Of a stretch of 64,000 nt of DNA, positions 12,044 to 22,387 are shown one piece after another (the first letter of the stretch is position 1; each line of letters begins with the position of its first letter). Source of the DNA: Darksidea phi (taxonomy: Eukaryota; Ascomycota; Dothideomycetes; Pleosporales; Lentitheciaceae); NCBI GenBank assembly GCA_030770425.1, contig JASJFT010000213.1, forward strand, positions 1-64,000, written 5' to 3'. Both the position numbers and the translations under genes were made by a program. The notes beneath the pieces were generated by a model. It saw nothing but the letters and a program-made list of their open reading frames with translations. It was not told the DNA's origin and made no database searches.

Positions 12044-14476
12044 TTACTGCGCGTTGCCGTATCTTCCCATCATCAAGTCGTCCAACGTAGTGGTAGGCTC
12101 AGCGTAAATGTCAGGGAACTGGCCCCCAAGCTGGTTGATATCCGGAAAGAAGCCAGTGGTTACGTTCAAATTCATATTGGTCGCCTGAGTCGTGTCAAAC
12201 AACGTAAAGTCTTCGGTTGGCCGGGAGAAAGTCATGTCCATGCCCTCGCCAAAGCCCTCATCCATGTGCATTTGCGGCGAGAAGAGCGTAATATCTGGTT
12301 GCCCGCTGGGTGACAGACGTGGGACATTGCTGGGTGCGGACGTCATTGGGAAATGAAGGGGCTCAAAGTCGAAACCAGCGCCGGTGCTCATCGCAGGCGT
12401 ATGCTGCTGGAAGGCACCGCCGAAGTTTGCATTGAGACCACAGTTGTTGAAGACAACGTCGTGATTGACAGACGTGTCCTCGGGTGTCACGGCGTCCTCG
12501 AATGCATTCGGCTCCATCGGAGAGTGTCCAGAAGAGTAGGTTAGGACAGATCCATCAGTCGTGACAGAGTCCCGCCTGAAATCATCTTGAAAGCCGTTCG
12601 CACTTAGAGCAGGGGTGCCGAATCCGTATGGGTAATCGAATGTATCAATCATCGGCACCGAGGGTGACGGGTTGAAAGGCGTGATTGGCGTCGATAATGT
12701 TGCAGAATGCGGAGTGCCGAGGAAGGGCGTCAACGGAGTGGGCGGAGCACGCTCGGTACCAGCGGTATGAGGCTTCTTTCGTCCGTTGCTCTTGGAGCGG
12801 ACGTATTCCCAGCCATGCGCCTTCTCCATGTGTTGTTTGCAATTCGACTCTCGCTTGGAGGCATATGTACAAGGTGGATAGTGGCACTTGTACTGTGCAG
12901 GGGCAGATGAGTGCTTGTCGTTCTCGTGCCTGTCGCGCTCCTTCTCGGTCGGCCAACCAAGCTGGACGTACTTGCACTTGTCCGTGCGACACTTCCAGGG
13001 GCGGGAGTGTGTCTTCTCGTGCTTGGTGAGATCACAAGGGCGCTTGAACTCCTTGCTGCAGTGACTGCACTGGTGCATGACATCACCTGGTTTTTCGGAC
13101 TTGCGTCGACGGGCCATGGATCGCGTAACTTCATCGACGTCCATTTCGTCATCGGACAAGGCCCGCTTAGTGGATGGAGATCCTTCAGCGAGAGGGATCA
13201 CTTTGCCGTTCTTCTCACGAACGAGCTCGGCAGGGCGGCCATTGTGACTAAGCCCGCCGTGCAAAGTAATCTTCTCGTCACTGTCGGGAATCAGTGAGGT
13301 TCCGAAAGCGAAAGGCATCGAGACATACCGTGAATAATCCATCTCGTCGAGCTCTTCACCATTCTCCTCTTTGCGTCGGGTGGCGGCCATGATTGCTGCG
13401 TAGCGTCGGATCTGTTCGATCAAATCGAGAAAGTAGTTGTTAGTGTACGGTCGGTCGGATGGAAGTCGTTGGTCTTGTTCGGGAAGGCTGTCGACAGTCG
13501 CATGTAGTAGTTGAACTGATCGCTCGCAGAACGATAGATACGATGCTGGTGTTGCAGAAAGCTCCTTGAAACCACGAAGAATGCAATAAGCTTTTGCACT
13601 CTCAGAGAGATAGCGGATACCACTTACCGGTGCCAGGAATATCAAAGTCTTCTCAAGGTCGCGGAGGTTGCAAATGTTCTTCTCACCTATGCGTCGTGGG
13701 ACGTCTTCAATCAACGGATGGAAATCCTTCAAGGCCTCCTCGGCGAGGATAGGCTTGATGATGTGGTCGTGAATTTGCTTGCACGCATAATCACCAAGCG
13801 TGTGCTTGTCCTCGTCGGCGCCCAGCGCGGCGAAGGAACGCGTGATGGCGGAGTGGGAGGTGGTGACGGAAGTGCCGATGGATTCACGAGCGCTGGAGTG
13901 GCCTTTATATATGTTAGAGAGTGCCGTGTGCGGGGCGGGAAGCTGCGTCCGGGCCTTACCGTATTTCGAGCCGCTGATGCTGGAGCCGAGCCCGCTATCA
14001 GAAGCGTGATCATGCGAGGCGTGCTGCACGGTGGGCTTCGGGTCGACATCCATGCGGGTGCTGTCCAACCTGGCGTTGTCCAGGATAAAGCTGGGCACTG
14101 GGAGGACCTCGGGATCATTCAGGATGCTGGTGCTTGGGTGGGCAGTCGATTTGTGGCCGGCGATCTTCCTGTCGAAATCCTTGAGGAGATTCGCCACGCG
14201 GCGGACACTGGAGTCTTGAAGGAGCTCTTCAAGGCTCTCGGTGCTGGTGGGCGACCGGCGGGGCATGTAGACGTGGTTCTCCAGGTTGCAGAGTTCCGAC
14301 GAGTCTGACTTGGGAGAAGAGAAGGTGCCACACTTTCGTAGTTGCATGCCATGGGTGGAGAGGGTCGGGGCCGGCACCTTAATAGGGCGGCGGCGGGGAT
14401 GACTCTGGGGAGAAGACATGAGGGCTGTGACTGGTTGCGCCTGCATGAAGGAGCGACTATCAGCTCGTTGCTCCAT
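12044..14476 (-). CDS. C2H2 zinc-finger transcription factor
   Basis: Probable nuclear regulator with three C2H2-type fingers in a row near spliced residue 425: CSHCSKEFKRPCDLTKHEKTH, then C-x4-C...RHENDKH, then C-x4-C...H-x4-H. A conserved helical region precedes them (YACKQIHDHIIKPILAEEA, then LRDLEKTLIFLAP and RPYTNNYFLDLIEQIRRYAA), a combination found in Pezizomycotina regulators. The tail is rich in Thr, Pro, Asp and Phe and may be an activation domain. The ATG at 14476 is chosen because a GTAAGTT...CTTGCAG intron in the leader ends just upstream. Two apparent introns are multiples of three and leave the frame open: 13903-13959 (57 nt, strong CTCTAAC branch site) and 13565-13627 (63 nt, weaker). 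Removing both gives 770 residues; reading through gives 810. Targets are unknown. Confidence 0.8.
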   Translation of the reverse strand: MEQRADSRSFMQAQPVTALMSSPQSHPRRRPIKVPAPTLSTHGMQLRKCGTFSSPKSDSSELCNLENHVYMPRRSPTSTESLEELLQDSSVRRVANLLKDFDRKIAGHKSTAHPSTSILNDPEVLPVPSFILDNARLDSTRMDVDPKPTVQHASHDHASDSGLGSSISGSKYGKARTQLPAPHTALSNIYKGHSSARESIGTSVTTSHSAITRSFAALGADEDKHTLGDYACKQIHDHIIKPILAEEALKDFHPLIEDVPRRIGEKNICNLRDLEKTLIFLAPVSGIRYLSESAKAYCILRGFKELSATPASYLSFCERSVQLLHATVDSLPEQDQRLPSDRPYTNNYFLDLIEQIRRYAAIMAATRRKEENGEELDEMDYSRYVSMPFAFGTSLIPDSDEKITLHGGLSHNGRPAELVREKNGKVIPLAEGSPSTKRALSDDEMDVDEVTRSMARRRKSEKPGDVMHQCSHCSKEFKRPCDLTKHEKTHSRPWKCRTDKCKYVQLGWPTEKERDRHENDKHSSAPAQYKCHYPPCTYASKRESNCKQHMEKAHGWEYVRSKSNGRKKPHTAGTERAPPTPLTPFLGTPHSATLSTPITPFNPSPSVPMIDTFDYPYGFGTPALSANGFQDDFRRDSVTTDGSVLTYSSGHSPMEPNAFEDAVTPEDTSVNHDVVFNNCGLNANFGGAFQQHTPAMSTGAGFDFEPLHFPMTSAPSNVPRLSPSGQPDITLFSPQMHMDEGFGEGMDMTFSRPTEDFTLFDTTQATNMNLNVTTGFFPDINQLGGQFPDIYAEPTTTLDDLMMGRYGNAQ

Positions 14477-16326
14477 GTTGCTGCAAGTGGAAGCTGCACT
14501 ATGAGTCACGGAGCGAGCCGAACTTACAGAGCCGTTTCAGGTGGGCTGTAATGGAGCCACCGAAGGGAAACCCGCGCGGCCAGATCGGGAGGAGTCGAGC
14601 AGTGCTTCGATCCGGTTGGCTGGTGGCCAGGAGCACTCTGGACTGGAAGCGGCGGGACGAGGCGGGCTTCACGCCTTCATCGACGGGCTGCTTGGTCCAG
14701 ATATAGTCGAGGTTGCGACGGTGGCGATGGACGAACAAGGTGCCAATGTCCGGCAAGAGGATCGAGAGCGCTGGGAGTCGCTGGCCGAGAAGCTGGTGGG
14801 GGAGGTGCTATAAGAGGGCGCAGCGGCGTAAGACGGGCTGCGGCACGGGGGCAGATGCAGAGACTGAGGGCGGCTAAAGGGCTCGAGACGGGTGACGAGG
14901 CCTGAGGATGCAGGTGAGGAGGACGGGAGTGGACGAAGAGCGGGTTGGGAAGAGGAAGAGGAGGTCGACGGGGGGAGCGGGCGTGCTGGAGGTAGTCGCG
15001 TCGTGAGGTCGCCAAGGAAGGATGGGCTGCTGCCTGGAAGCTAAGCCTCGACACTCAATCATGGCGGATGCGCGACACGAGCCGGGCGTGCTATTCGCGG
15101 GGGCTGCACAATAGGACGGCCGCTCTGACGCCCATTGTGCGCGCGGGCGGCTGCTCATTCGCCCGTCCATTCGGCGGATGCAAGTTGCGTCGTCGCAGTC
15201 GTGCGCAGACGGGCAGAGTGCAATTCGCGTGACGAGGCCGCCCGCCAGTTCGTCACCAGAGCAGGGGCGGCCGCCCTGTAAAACGGCATGCGAAGGGCGG
15301 TCAGCGCACTCTGGAACCCCCCGCCCGCACGCCCGCGCGCCTGCTAGCGGCCGGAAAGCACTCGCCGTCGTGTCTTCTGCGACAACGAGGCTTGACCGGT
15401 GAGCCCCAGAGGGAAGCGCTCTGCATGCAGCTGCGCGCGGGAATGGCTCTGGCCTGAGGCGGTGGCTGCGGACTGCGCCGTCTGGCTTAAGTCAGCGCCG
15501 TCATGGTCGGACAGGTGCTCGTATCGAACAGGCCAACGCTCAATTGCGAAGACGAGCTTCCTCCACCGTTGCGCTGTCGTGGGGTGCTCAGTCGCGGAAC
15601 ACGACCGCTGTCCTCTGCGACTGTCTACGTATGCTCGATGCGCGATTCCTTGCCGTGGCGAGCTCACCGGAATCGCCCTGGGGGCCAATCGATGCCGAGT
15701 TCGGCGGGACGGCGTTGCGACCCGCGCATGGGCAACTTTACCCTGCGTGATGTTGAGGGTGTCGACGTTCAAGGCGCTGTGCCGGAATCGAGTGCAACTT
15801 CTGACCGAAACCTCCGCATTATCACCCAATTGCCCGGCCAGAGCACAAGCTTTGCGGGACAGGCACCACAGCCTCGTTTCCAGCAATGCCGAGCACCCAT
15901 GTTTCAATTCCTTCGGCAATAGCTACGCACAGAACCACACCAAGCCCAAGTGCTGATAAGCCTCAGCCCCCCCGCCGAAGTGGGTGGGCCCTTAAGTACA
16001 GACGTCAGTGAGTACCATCGTCCATTGCTAGCCACGGAGCAATTAAAAACAGGAACACGCTATGCATGGCCCGATGGCCTCTAGACCCTGTACCCCGCTG
16101 CACACCCTCAACGCCCCGCTTCGACCTCCCCCTTCACCTGGCTATGTTGGAACCCGAGGGGAGGCCAGCCCGAAGGCGGCCTGCAACCCAGCATGAACCT
16201 CAAGCCGCGATGAAGGGGCCGAGATGGCGAATAGCAGCAAAACCAGACCACAATGGGGGTATCACATAGAAACAGAAAACGCCGAAAACACCATAGCCCG
16301 TCCAGTCCAATACAGCGTCCCCAACC
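14477..16326. other. Upstream region of the C2H2 gene, no further gene seen
   Basis: The left part holds the probable leader of the C2H2 gene, with a leader intron close to 14484-14525. The remainder, to the 3' end of the borealin gene, has overlapping short frames without recognisable domains. Confidence 0.5.
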
Positions 16327-16995
16327 CTAGCGCTGTCGACGAGTCCGCGCGACCGCAGGGCGACTGTTATCTGGCTTCGGGGAGAGCACCTGCGACGGAA
16401 CGACCTTGCGGGATGCCGCCCTTGTGCTACGGGTCGTCGCGGGCTTGGCCGGCGCGACGGTTTTGGCGCGTTTTTTGGGCACATTGAGCTCTTCGTTCTC
16501 CTTGTCACCGTCGTCCGAAGCCCGCTTTTTGCCCCTCGTGGTCTTCGGTGCTGGCTTCGAGACAGGCCTCGGTGCTTCTTTCTTCGCGGCCGGCGCGGGG
16601 GCAGCTCGAGTCTTGCGAGTGGCGGCAACCGGGGCGGTAGGCCGGGTCGGAACTGGGGCGGGTGCAGCTACGGGCGCGGGTGCGGGCGCAGCTTGTTTCT
16701 TTGCCGGCGCTGGTCGCACGGGTTTAGCGGGTGCAGGAAGTGCGGCATCGAGGAGATCGACGAGCTTCATGCTGCGTTTGCTGGCGGGGATGCGATTGAC
16801 GCGACGCTCAAGACGCGACTGAAGACTGGCGACCTGAGCTTCACACATGGCAAGAAGCTTCTCTTTGCGGTTCTTGACTGCAGCTGTGGTTAGCGCAAGG
16901 ACATAGAACCAGTCCAAAGGAAGGCACGTACGTTCTAGCTCGAGATTCGCTTTGATGGCGGCCTTTGCCTCTGATGTGAGAGCGGAGTGCGGCAT
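16327..16995 (-). CDS. nbl1: Borealin N-terminal domain protein (Nbl1-like)
   Basis: Chromosomal passenger complex subunit that binds survivin (Bir1) and INCENP (Sli15/Pic1) to place Aurora B kinase at centromeres and the spindle. Exon 1 (16995-16932) encodes MPHSALTSEAKAAIKANLEL. A 54-nt intron (16878-16931, GTACGT...GCTGCAG) joins it in frame to LKNRKEKLLAMCEAQ. The spliced segment reads ANLELELKNRKEKLL...LQSRLERRVNRIP, the helix-forming borealin N-terminal signature. The protein has 204 residues. The remainder is an Ala/Pro/Lys-rich, presumably disordered tail with RTRR at its end, a common feature of filamentous-fungal forms and longer than the short yeast Nbl1. It is divergent from RPN10 across about 580 bp. 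Confidence 0.85.
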   Translation of the reverse strand: MPHSALTSEAKAAIKANLELERTCLPLDWFYVLALTTAAVKNRKEKLLAMCEAQVASLQSRLERRVNRIPASKRSMKLVDLLDAALPAPAKPVRPAPAKKQAAPAPAPVAAPAPVPTRPTAPVAATRKTRAAPAPAAKKEAPRPVSKPAPKTTRGKKRASDDGDKENEELNVPKKRAKTVAPAKPATTRSTRAASRKVVPSQVLSPKPDNSRPAVARTRRQR

Positions 16996-17573
16996 TGTGT
17001 TTATGTTTGTTTACCGTTGTTTTGGCGTTTCGAAGACGAGATCAACCGCTGGAAGAGCTTCAGATGGGTAATTGAGGCTTTCTGAAGACGGGAGAATCTT
17101 TCCGAGCGTTGCCAGTGTGCCGTGAGCGACTTCCTCGATCGACGTGTGTTGTTGTAGAGGGGAGGTCACAGCAGGACAAGTGGTGGGGTTTTTGAGGTCG
17201 CGGCTGCCGCACGGACGCATCCGCGCTTGGCATCTGACGCACGACCGACGCGAAATCCAGTGATCTGCTCGGCATGCTTAGCGACGAGTGCGTCTCATCG
17301 GCTTCCACATACAAAGACTACTCTCGCGCTATTTGGACCGAGAGTACGGTTTCAGATCGAGAACTGATTAGAACTCTCTCAGTACGTTCAACTAAACCTA
17401 GCCTCAAGTGAGTAAGCTCGCGATTTCGGGAAGGTGACATAAGCTCCCACGTGACCGAATCGGTAGCTTCGAGTTGCCGCATCTCTGAGAGCTCTGGCCT
17501 CCGCGACTGTCTGCACTCCATCAACCCACCCATAGCCTCTTCTACCCACAACCAAGCTCCACAACTCGTCACC
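16996..17573. promoter_or_regulatory. Divergent promoter region of nbl1 and rpn10
   Basis: About 580 bp separate two divergent start codons, so both promoters must lie here. I did not see the proteasome-associated control element GGTGGCAAA on either strand. No other motif is certain. Confidence 0.5.
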
Positions 17574-18628
17574 ATGGTCTTAGAAGCTTCTATGATAATG
17601 TAGGGTTTCGAACTTGCGGGTGTTGCAGGCTCCAGCTAATGGTACACAGCGTTGACAACAGCGAATCTAGTCGGAATGGCGATTATGTGTACGTACAAGC
17701 ACCGCACACTGTACCACTTCTCGCACACTAACGAGAGACCAGTCCGTCACGATGGGAAGCGCAGGCGGATGCAGTCAACCTCATCTTCTCCGCGAAAACA
17801 GCCGCAAACCCGGAGTCGTCCGTTGGCCTCATGAGCATGGGAGGCAACACACCGGAGATCCTCACTACCCTTACGACAGACATCGGAAAAATCCTCGACG
17901 GCCTGCACCGGACAAAGATAAAGGGTAGCTCACACTTCACGACTGGGATCAACGTCGCCGCGGTACGTTCCACAGCACTGCCCCTCCTCGACTCACAATA
18001 CTAATAGTGGCCCCAGTTGGCTCTGAAGCATCGCCAGAACAAGTCCCAGAAGCAGAGGATAATTATATTCACCTGTAGTCCGATCGAAGAGGATGAGAAG
18101 GACCTCATCAAGCTCGCAAAGCGTATGAAGAAGAACGCTATAAACATCGACATCATCTCGTTTGGCGAACTCGGAGAAGACAATACTCGAAAGCTCGAGA
18201 AATTTAGTGAGGCCTGCCAAAGCACAGAGGGATCGTACCTAGCCGTCATTCAGCCTAGCTCGAACCTCCTTAGCGACTCCCTCGTTACGACCCCCATACT
18301 CGGCGGCGATGGCAGCTCGGGTGACGCAGGAGCCGGTGGATCCGGTGGTGAAGGCGGAGAAACAGGTGGTGGTTCATTCGAGTTTGGCGTCGACCCGTCC
18401 GTGGATCCAGAGTTGGCATTGGCGCTGAGGATGAGCTACGAGGAGGAAAAGGCACGGCAAGAAAAGGATAAGAAGGCTAAGGAGGGTGCGGAGGGCAAGA
18501 ATGAGCTGGAACAAATAGCTGAGGGTGACGAGAAGCAGCCTCTGCTGGATGATCAGCGCCAACCAAATGCAAGCGGGAGCAAAGACAAGAAGGATAAAGA
18601 CGACCCGGACAGGATGGACACTGCATGA
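17574..18628 (+). CDS. rpn10: 26S proteasome regulatory subunit Rpn10
   Basis: Ubiquitin receptor of the 19S particle, bridging lid and base. Four exons (17574-17599, 17650-17688, 17743-17962, 18017-18628) splice to 298 residues. The N terminus MVLEASMIIVDNSESSRNGD is the Rpn10 vWA signature, with the MIDAS-like DNSES. The vWA domain continues through LMSMGGNTPEIL, HFTTGINVAALALKHRQNKS and RIIIFTCSPIEEDEK to about residue 190. A ubiquitin-interacting motif lies near residues 218-237 (DPELALALRMSYEEE). The tail is charged and Lys/Asp-rich. The first two exons are very short, and the donor ATAAT|GTAGGG is weaker than those nearby, but all junctions preserve the family sequence. It is convergent with the TRAPP gene. 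Confidence 0.97.
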
Positions 18629-19130
18629 GCTGGGCGTTGTGCTAGGTTAACCTGCCGGGGGCTTCCTTGAACTATGAGCATCTCTGGCGTTCACTGGTGG
18701 GTCATTTAGCTACTGGCGCAGACGTTCTTGTGGAGCATCATCGAACCGGTGGCGTGCATGTGTCTTGATAAGATAGATTACAGGTCCACGGACAAGGATC
18801 AGGAACAATGAAGTGTGTTGAATGATCTACTTCTCAATTTTTATATTGCAGTACTACCCTACAAGATAGACGCACTCTGTACTCCCCTGTCACTCTTCTA
18901 CTTGACGTCCTGCAGCCTCTGCGTTCCCTAGCTAATGCATTCACAATTGGCATAGTCCCCTAGTAGCTAGCTATAGCCTGGCGCACGTCTACACGCTCTT
19001 TCGCCATTGGAGGCCCCAGTGTGAACAACCCACAGTCTGCCCACTCTGATTCTAGCTTGTCAACGATGCGCGGGACAGACATTTCTCTAGTGAATATCCC
19101 TAATCCTGCGGTATCCCTCAAATCTCTTCA
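18629..19130. other. Convergent 3' region
   Basis: This holds the 3' flanks of rpn10 and trs23. No gene or notable repeat was seen. Confidence 0.6.
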
Positions 19131-19691
19131 TCATCCCCTAACTTTAACAAATCCATCCAAGCCCCTATCAAACTTTTCACACCGTATCGGCATCTCCACC
19201 GTATAAAACGGATTCTTCATCACAAAATCCGCATACAGCTCATATATCTTCTTCAACACGGCCTCCGTATTCGGCTGCTGGGGTTCCGTAAACAGCAGAA
19301 ACTTCGTTCCCGTAAGTGTCTGGAAGCATTGCATGCGGAACTGCGAGGATTCGAGCACTTCGAGACCCGTGGCGCGGGTGTGGAAGGGCGTGGGGAGAAG
19401 GTTGGAGGAGGGAGTGGGGTTGGAGGGGGGGTTCGGGCAGAGCTGACGGGTTATTGCGTGCATGCTAGAGATCCCTTGATCAGTATATACGTGCGGGTAA
19501 CGGGACTGGGGCCGTACCCATGGAAGGAGCCGGCAAGCATGAGAAGGTCGTTGCTAGAGAGCTTGTTCATGCCAGAGTGAAATTCGCGATTGTAAATTAG
19601 ACCACCGGCTTTGCTGATTATGAAGAGCGCGAAGACAACCCTAGATTTGGTGAGATCGAGAAGGATAAAAGACTACAGTGGAGTGTTACAT
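19131..19691 (-). CDS. trs23: TRAPP complex subunit Trs23 (TRAPPC4-like)
   Basis: Core subunit of the TRAPP tethering complexes that activate Rab1/Ypt1 in ER-Golgi and later traffic. The protein is sybindin-like: VVFALFIISKAGGLIYN at the N terminus, then LSSNDLLMLAGSFHGMHAIT, a Pro/Ser-rich insertion, GLEVLESSQF, CFQTLTGTKFLLFTEPQQPN, and KKIYELYADFVMKNPFYTVE. Exons are 19690-19691, 19518-19640 and 19131-19464, giving 152 residues. Introns are 19641-19689 (GTAACA...TCTAG) and 19465-19517 (GTACGG...TCTAG). Only two coding bases, AT, precede the first intron, and the G of the start codon comes from exon 2. No alternative upstream ATG restores the conserved N terminus. It is divergent from the double-UBC gene. 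Confidence 0.93.
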
Positions 19692-20318
19692 TGTTGTTAA
19701 CGAGTTCTGAGTTCGCTCGGGCTCTGTGGTGTAATATGGTGTTCTGACGTAGGGCTAGAGAGTCCTGCTATTCAGCTACTGCTTCTCCAGACGTGGTGTA
19801 AGGCTACGCGCTGATTCCGACGTTCTATCTTTCCTAATCCAAAGTGCCTTGCCGGAAGTGTGGTGATATGGGCAGCTAATGGCTTCGACCCCTTATTTGC
19901 AGGCAGGCTTTGAAAAAAGGAGTCGGGACCTGCGGTGGTATCAGCATCCGTTATGTACGCAACTTGTCGAAATTATAGGGCGGGCCGAATGCCAAAATAC
20001 CACTCGCTGAAGGCTGTCGCGATGCACGGGCCGTGGTGTTGATGCGGGCAGTGACCAGGATCTGACGTTGACCGCCCGCATCATTCTGCCTCTGAGCTGC
20101 TCCCCCAGGCTCCACTTCCCCTTCACCAGTCGGCGCGGCGGCCTCTTTTACCACGTAACGCACTTTCCCTCACATATAAACAGACGAAACAACGGGTCAT
20201 CCTCCCGACCGCGACGAAACTCACAGATACCACGAGCATCGTCGCCGCTGTAGCAAACACGTAGGCGTTCGGTCTAGCTACGTAACTACCTGCCAAGGGC
20301 TTCAGCACCTGGTACACC
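19692..20318. promoter_or_regulatory. Divergent promoter region, trs23 and double-UBC gene
   Basis: About 630 bp between divergent starts must hold both promoters. No motif can be named with confidence. Confidence 0.5.
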
Positions 20319-21813
20319 ATGGCGAATCAATCAATCCTACGCATCGCTCGCGTACGTTGCTAGTTGACGACTCCTAAGACCGGACGCGCAAGCTAACAGA
20401 CTATCCAGGAAATGAGAGATATTCAGCGGGGGTCAGACCTCTCTCTCGCTGTTGCCTGCCGTGATATAGACGTACGCAATTTGCAAGCGCTGATCATAGG
20501 CCCACCTGATACTCCATACGAGTTCGGCTTCTTCGAGTTTGTTGTCAAGTTCACACGAGAGTACCCCACCAAGGCCCCCAGCGTGAACGCAATCACCACC
20601 AATAGCGGGCGGACCAGGTTCAATCCAAATATCTACGCTGGGGGCAGGGTGTGTCTTTCGATACTGGGGTAGGGCTGTCTCTCTCCCGTTCGGGACGTGT
20701 CTAACTCTAGAATAGCACATGGCGCGGCGAGCGAGGGGAAGAGTGGTCGTCCGCTCAAGGCCTAGAATCGATTCTGATCTCTATTCAGAGTCTCATGTCG
20801 TCCAATCCGTACGAAAACGAACCGGGCTTCGAGGACGCCAAATCAGACTACGACAAGAAGAATCAAGCTGCCTACGTTGCTAAGATTCGACACGAGACAC
20901 TGAGGATTTCTGTGATTGAGCGAATGGAGGACTATCTAGGCATAGATCGGGGCAAGACGCCTGGAGTGACAGTCTACAACGCCGAGGAGGACTATCAAGC
21001 GGGTGCTGCCGATGCTCCCTTCGAGCCGTTCAAGGATCTCTGCAAGCGGCGGTTCCTATGGTACTATGAGACGTACCTCGCCAGTATCGAGCAAGAGCTG
21101 AAGGAGCACAAAGACGGCGAGCGCTTCGAGAAGATGCCTTTTGAAGGCCCGGGCAATGCCATGGAGGGAACCTTCCAGTATTCGTCGCTGAAGGAACGAC
21201 TTCAGGTCATTTTGCAGAAGCTAGACGAAGAGGCCCTCGGCTGGGCTGCGGAAGGCGCAGTTGCTGTACAGAAGGAGATGACTATCGCAAGCAACCTACA
21301 GCGCCAATTCGAACAAATTGTAGAGAACTACAGGAAGAACGACGCCGTTACGCTCGACCTTGAGATGGTGGATAAGAACCCCTTCGTGTGGCGGCTGATG
21401 CTGTTCGGTCGGCCAATGACGAATCTTGACGGAGGCAAGTAGCAAACAGGGCGCTAGAGCTACTAGATTGTCGTTTCAGAGGCTAACCCTACACTTGCGC
21501 AGGCATGTTCCGCATCATGCTCTACCTGAGCCCAAAATTTCCTGACATTTTGCCGCGAGTAAAAGTCGAGACGCCCCTTTTCCACCACCGTGTATCAGTG
21601 ACGACCGGTACTCTCTGCTACGATGCCGCTCGCAAAGATGACTTGCGGTCACACATTGCAGCAATCATTGAGGCTATCGAGGAAGAATCACCCGCTTATG
21701 ATCCTAGGACCCTAGTGAATCCGGAAGCTGCTAAACTTTTTTGGGGTACACAGGATGAGAAGAAGGTGTATAATAGACGCCTCCGGAGATCAGTCCAGGA
21801 TAGCGCGGAGTAA
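20319..21813 (+). CDS. Ubiquitin-conjugating enzyme with two UBC folds (UBE2Z-like)
   Basis: E2 enzyme that accepts ubiquitin or a ubiquitin-like protein on a catalytic cysteine. Exons 20319-20351, 20409-20668, 20716-21434 and 21503-21813 splice to 440 residues. The N-terminal UBC domain runs through IIGPPDTPYEFGFFEF, YPTKAP, TRFNPNIYAGGRVCLSILG and TWRGERGEEWSS. Cys93 in RVCLSILG is the predicted catalytic residue, and the usual HPN appears as NPN. A charged helical linker follows. The last part (from about residue 305: NPFVWRLMLFGRPMTNLDGG, YLSPKFPDILPRVKVETPLF, TGTLCYDAARKDDLR) looks like a second UBC fold with a Cys at the catalytic position. The third intron (21435-21502) has a GC donor (GGAG|GCAAGT). 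Whether the second fold is active is unknown. Confidence 0.88.
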
Positions 21814-22387
21814 GTGTGGACAACTGATCCAGAGGGTCATCAAGGCATTGACCGGCGCCGCAGGTATTGCGACTAGGCCAAGATCACGACGGATTCAGGA
21901 GCTACTAAGGCAGCATCACTCCACATGACGATACGCCTCTCTTTATAGAATGAAATGATACCCGGACCTGACGCGTTCGTCAACAGGTGGGTCCACTGCA
22001 ATAGGAGTATAGGGCGGAGTCCGACAGTAATCGCATATAATGAAGCATGGCGCCAGTGCCAGGATTCGGCGTGTATAGCATATGATTAGTTAGGCTATCC
22101 ATTCAAAAGCATTCCCTTGTAGATTCGGTGCATTCCTTAAGCGGCTCGTGTGATCACTGGGGAGTTGAACTTCAGGTAATCAGATTGTGCGATCCGTATT
22201 AGGGTTTCCCAGGCACAACGACCTCTTGACGACCACGACGCGCCTGAAAATACGTAGCTCCGGAAAATCAGTAAATGCCCAGACCCTGAATTGCGGGGGT
22301 CATAGCTCAGGCACAATTACCCGTATGCTGCCTCCTAGACAACCTCCTCCGCAACTCTGATTGCCCAAACCAATTACTGTCAACACC
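21814..22387. promoter_or_regulatory. Intergenic region upstream of erg26
   Basis: This holds the 3' flank of the E2 gene and the promoter of erg26. No gene was seen and no motif can be named with confidence. Confidence 0.5.

Noticed and set aside
12645..12992. Frames opposite and inside the C2H2 gene at 12044
   Set aside because: They are shadows of the C2H2 frame. The domain content is entirely in the annotated frame.
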